Below, piece after piece: positions 60,398 to 64,000 of a DNA stretch of 64,000 nucleotides. The first letter of the stretch is position 1; each line of letters starts with the position of its first letter. This DNA comes from Trifolium pratense (Eukaryota; Streptophyta; Magnoliopsida; Fabales; Fabaceae): positions 22,250,777-22,314,776 of the forward strand of contig NC_060063.1 of assembly GCF_020283565.1 (NCBI RefSeq), given 5' to 3'. The notes under the pieces were generated by a model, which was not told where the DNA came from, ran no database searches, and saw only the letters and a program-made list of their open reading frames with translations. Made by a program: the position numbers and the translations under genes.

Positions 60398-63212
60398 TGT
60401 TGAGGCAAAATCCATTTTAGTGTTTTAATGACAACAAACCTTCTGGAATAAATGTTAAGTTTTATGAATGGTGATCTACTGATGTTTGCACTTGAGTTTT
60501 TGTTGAAAGATAGGTAATGACAAAAGTGGACAAACTAGAAGCCACTCACATCAACAAGTGCATTTTATATACTCAAACAATGAAAGAATTGGAGTAGCAT
60601 CAAATGATCATAACAATAGCATCACAAGCTTCGTGAAGATTTTTAAAGGATGTGGTTTGAATCATAAGAGGTTTGATTTGAAGATTCAAACAAGAAAGCA
60701 AGTTTCATGGTTAATAGTCTTCCTCATCACCACAAGGTTCACAATGAGCTTAAAGATTCAAGGAAGAATATGAAGATCATAGTTGATGGAAATACTTGCA
60801 TCACAAGCTACACAAGAACATATTTGATGTTATCATGTCAAAACTCACATTGAGTTTTGTTACATGCTTTGAGGATTTACTACTACAATTAACATCAATG
60901 GAAATGATGTATATTTTGAAGATCTTCAAAACCTACTCAAAGTTTCATCTTAGCTTCTCAAGACAAGAATGATCTAAGAATGATTTTCCATGAATTTACC
61001 AAGGAGCTTATGCACCACAAGGCATAAAAGTTTTAATCATTGTCTAAGCTAGAAAATGATAATCCTCATGATGAGTACTCCCACGCCTCCACTAAAAGCA
61101 TCTCAAAGTACTCAATGAACAAGTAACAATGTGTGCAAAACATCAAGAGGAATTGTGGAAAGTTTTGCAGCAACATGAAGATCCCTCTTTAAGAAAATCT
61201 TGAGATACTGTTTTAAGAATGATCTGAGAACATTCTTAACAGACAGACTGCACTTTTGAATATAAGCATGTTTTGGATTAAGTGCTTTCTGATTTTATAA
61301 GTCAACTTTGGACAAAACAAATAAGAACTTTACAAAGGAAATATGGATCAAATCTCTACAGAAGATAATCTCTTTTGGGATCAACAACACTTGGTGGAAT
61401 TTTAAGTATATGCTTTCCTAGTCATAATTCATGCAATGGATTATGAGTTTGATCTTTCATGATCTTTTATGGTATTGATCATCCAATGGAAACACCTGAT
61501 CGAAAATCATAGGCCAATCAGATTGCAACAACACTCCTTGATCTATGAGTTATGATGCACTTGAGCCAAGTACACACAAGGAACATTCTTTAATAAAAGT
61601 GTCATAACAAGTACTTTTTGTCCTACATGCTTTGATACTTTTCCAGCTGGTTTATTCCCAAGCTAAACCTATTTCTGGACTGTCCTTAAGCCTACTGAAC
61701 AGCTGCACATCACAAAGGAAATAGAGATGAAGTTTCATCACACTTGTTGATGCAGTCAAGACTGGTTCAAGACTGATTCAAGAACGTTCCTGCACACAGT
61801 TTTGCAAAACCACCTCCAACTGTCATGAGTCCTTTTACTGAGGTTCCAAACGGCTATATCTGACCTCTGACATTGGAAGGAAGCAGGAAACAACTCATTT
61901 GTACTTGCCAACAGCTCACACTTCTTTGGCTCTTGTGGATCAAAGCAAAATTCAGTTCAAGACTGTTTTAAGACTGATGCAAGAATGATCCTGCACACAG
62001 TTTTTCAAAACCATTTTCAACTGTCATAAGTCCTTTTTCTGAGGTTCCAAACGGCTATATCTGATACATGACAGTGGAAGGAAGTAAGAAACAACTCATA
62101 TGTACTTGGTAACAGCTCACACATATTTGGATCTTATGGATCAAAGCAAAATGAAGATCAAGACTGTTCCAAGACTGAACAGAGAATCTGCAATTTTGCA
62201 GCAGCTGTCTAAAGCATCTTTGGCACTGAGTAACAGCTATAATTTGCTCTCTAACTGATATACTTGAAGGCCAAGACTCACACATAAGGTTGCATCTATA
62301 AAAGGCAAGCAAATCCAAGAGAAAGAGCAAGAGTTCAAGCTACAAATCATCAATTACTTGTTTTTGTGTACAAGTCCTAAAACTCTTCTTTCATCACTCA
62401 AACTCAGGCTCTTCATTCACATCATACTTCTGAGTTTATTGAGTGTTTCTATTTGCTTCTCAAACAACCTTTGAGTTTCTACAAGCAAATTTCTCAAGAG
62501 ACCACTTTTCAACATAACCCACTTTTAAGTGGTTATATCTTTGTCTCTCAATTTTACCACTCACACTCCAACTCTCTATCAACCTATTGGATCACAATAT
62601 TACTGAGTGTATTGAGTGTATTTTGTATAAGCCTCTCAAACTAGTTTTGAGTTTTTGTATAAGCTTAGATCCAGAACAACTTCCCTTTGTAAAAATAAGA
62701 TTGGCTCAAGTCAATACGTAACTATTGATTGAGTGACACCTCTGTAAGGCTGAGGTAGATCAAGCTTGTAGGGATTGGAGGTTTCCGATCGTGGTTTAGA
62801 TCAAAGAAGATTTGTATTTGAGATCGGTAGTATCTCGAGATCATAGTGGAAAACTCACAAGCGTGGGGACTGGACTAGCCCAGGATTTGGGTGAACCAGT
62901 ATAATTTTTGTGTGTGAATCTCTCTTACCTTTAACTATTTATTTACTGCAAACACACATCACACAAACCACTTAATCTACATTCACTTTGAATTCTCACG
63001 CAGCAGAGAACATTCTCAGAACAAGCTCATGCAGCAGAGAACATTCTCAGAACAAGCTCATGCAGCAGAGAACATTCTCAGAACAAGCTGTTTTATATTC
63101 CACTAACATTTATCCAAGTATACACTTGATATTAATTTTGTAGAGTGCAGGATTAATTTTAAAAGGGTCACAATTCAAACCCCCCTTTCTTGTGACTATT
63201 TCTTCCACTTCA
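60398..63212 (+). mobile_element. Long 5' LTR of a SIRE/Maximus-like copia element
   Basis: Starts TGTTGAGGCAAAATCC and ends TCTTCCACTTCA, followed after two bases by primer site TGGTATCAGAGC at 63215. 2815 bp. Contains a near-tandem duplication of about 205 bp (61752-61955 and 61956-62155) and three copies of a 33-bp unit (GCAGCAGAGAACATTCTCAG) at 63000-63090. A CAAACCCCCCTTTCTTGTGA tract near the end is typical of Sirevirus LTRs. Confidence 0.8.
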
Positions 63213-63214
63213 AT

Positions 63215-63226
63215 TGGTATCAGAGC
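63215..63226 (+). promoter_or_regulatory. tRNA-Met primer binding site of the copia element
   Basis: TGGTATCAGAGC two bases after the LTR end. Confidence 0.9.
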
Positions 63227-64000
63227 TCTGGCTCTAAGGTTTAAACACTTAACAGTGTTAGAGGAAAAGATTCAGGAAGAAGTGATGTCAAAACCTGCAA
63301 ATCAAAGTGCATGCTGTAAGTGCAAAAAGAAGGGACATTCCAAAACGAAATGTTCTCAAAACAAGAAAATGCAAAGAGAGCTCGCTTCCAAGAAGAAATT
63401 CATGATGACAACAAAATGTGACTTTGATGATTCAAAAATAGAAGAAAAAGGCAACACATGCCTAATGGTAAATAAAGAGGAATGTCTTTAAGCAATCAAG
63501 AAAAAGCTTTGAGGCTTGGAAAATTGATGCTCAAGGAATATGACTTTAGAAAGACAATATTTCCTCACATTTAAAAAGGGAGGAATGGTGAATCTACAAC
63601 CGTTGCAATCATCGACAAAAATCAAACCAAAGGTACATGTATCATTAAGTAAAATGATTTTGCATAAATTAAGGATGATTGATATGTTAAAGGTCTAACA
63701 CATAACTTCATTAAATTTTGGGAAAATTGGAATTAAAGTTATTTCATCCTCATCCACATGATTATGATACTTAGATGATTTTTAAATCAAAATCATGTTT
63801 TAATGTCCTTGAAAAAGATAAATATTTTGGACATAAAATGGCCTGTCAAATAAGTATGAAAACTTTGGCAAATTTTTTCAATTTTGATCTAGTTAGATAT
63901 TTGTTAAAAATTGGTTTTGAATATGATAAAGTTTGTGAAACTTGTATTTATTATGTAAAGAGTAGTCTTCATTTGAAAAATACAATTTTAACCAAAAATC
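63227..64000 (+). pseudogene. Internally deleted copia gag-pol, runs off the window
   Basis: A CCHC zinc knuckle (CCKCKKKGHSKTKC) appears only about 85 bp after the primer site and the frame ends at TAA 63489-63491, so most of gag is missing. Near 63850-63985 a pre-integrase segment can be read (MKTLANFFNFDLVRYLLKIG, then KVCETC), with stops between. The protease is not evident. This is a deletion derivative; the rest lies beyond 64000. Confidence 0.7.

Noticed and set aside
1..64000. CRISPR arrays, bacterial operons or organellar insertions
   Set aside because: No spaced direct-repeat array or prokaryotic gene order; all genes are spliced plant genes or plant transposons.

Overview
This is a plant nuclear window: AT-rich, with spliced genes using GT-AG introns, two ordinary plant housekeeping genes and a large load of plant transposable elements. 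The repeat types (a TRIM with short LTRs around a tRNA-Met primer site, SIRE/Maximus-like copia LTRs, a Tekay/Del-like chromovirus, Helitrons ending in hairpin-CTAG) and the style of the genes suggest a legume of the Medicago/Trifolium/Pisum type. The species is an inference.

Layout: 447-6209 (+) is a CAMTA5/6-like calmodulin-binding transcription activator lacking its extreme 5' end; its introns hold a TRIM (with a MITE nested in it) and a palindromic MITE. 6956-7492 is a hAT-type MITE with an 8-bp target duplication, followed by an RNase H relic. 9069-11686 (-) is a complete three-exon SAR1 GTPase gene (193 aa). From about 12 kb onward the window is transposon-rich: an 848-bp Helitron with both ends visible (16734-17581); a related Helitron-like repeat present three times, two copies ending in the same hairpin-CTAG terminus (15546 and 32335); and, nested in the middle copy, two young LTR elements. 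One is a 1948-bp non-autonomous element (18944-20891) whose only gene is a zf-XS zinc-finger/coiled-coil protein. The other is a full 8978-bp chromovirus (21175-30152) with an uninterrupted gag-pol.

32754-35211 is a solo LTR with a perfect target duplication. 35330-40003 is a decayed autonomous Helitron (Rep plus PIF1-like helicase). From 40.6 to 55.7 kb there is a cluster of small B3-like DNA-binding genes: two look intact (47627-48529 and 49496-50337, minus strand) and at least five are broken or partial, mixed with solo LTRs and a long-hairpin MITE. 57263-60001 is a broken FAR1/MULE transposase followed by an intact OTU cysteine-protease ORF. 60398-64000 is a long copia LTR and an internally deleted interior that runs off the window.

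The two host genes are independent of each other. The rest reads as layered transposition with gene capture. The most interesting items are the retroelement carrying a zf-XS gene (a domain known from SGS3/FDM/IDN2 silencing proteins), the MULE-OTU gene and the B3 cluster beside Helitron sequence.
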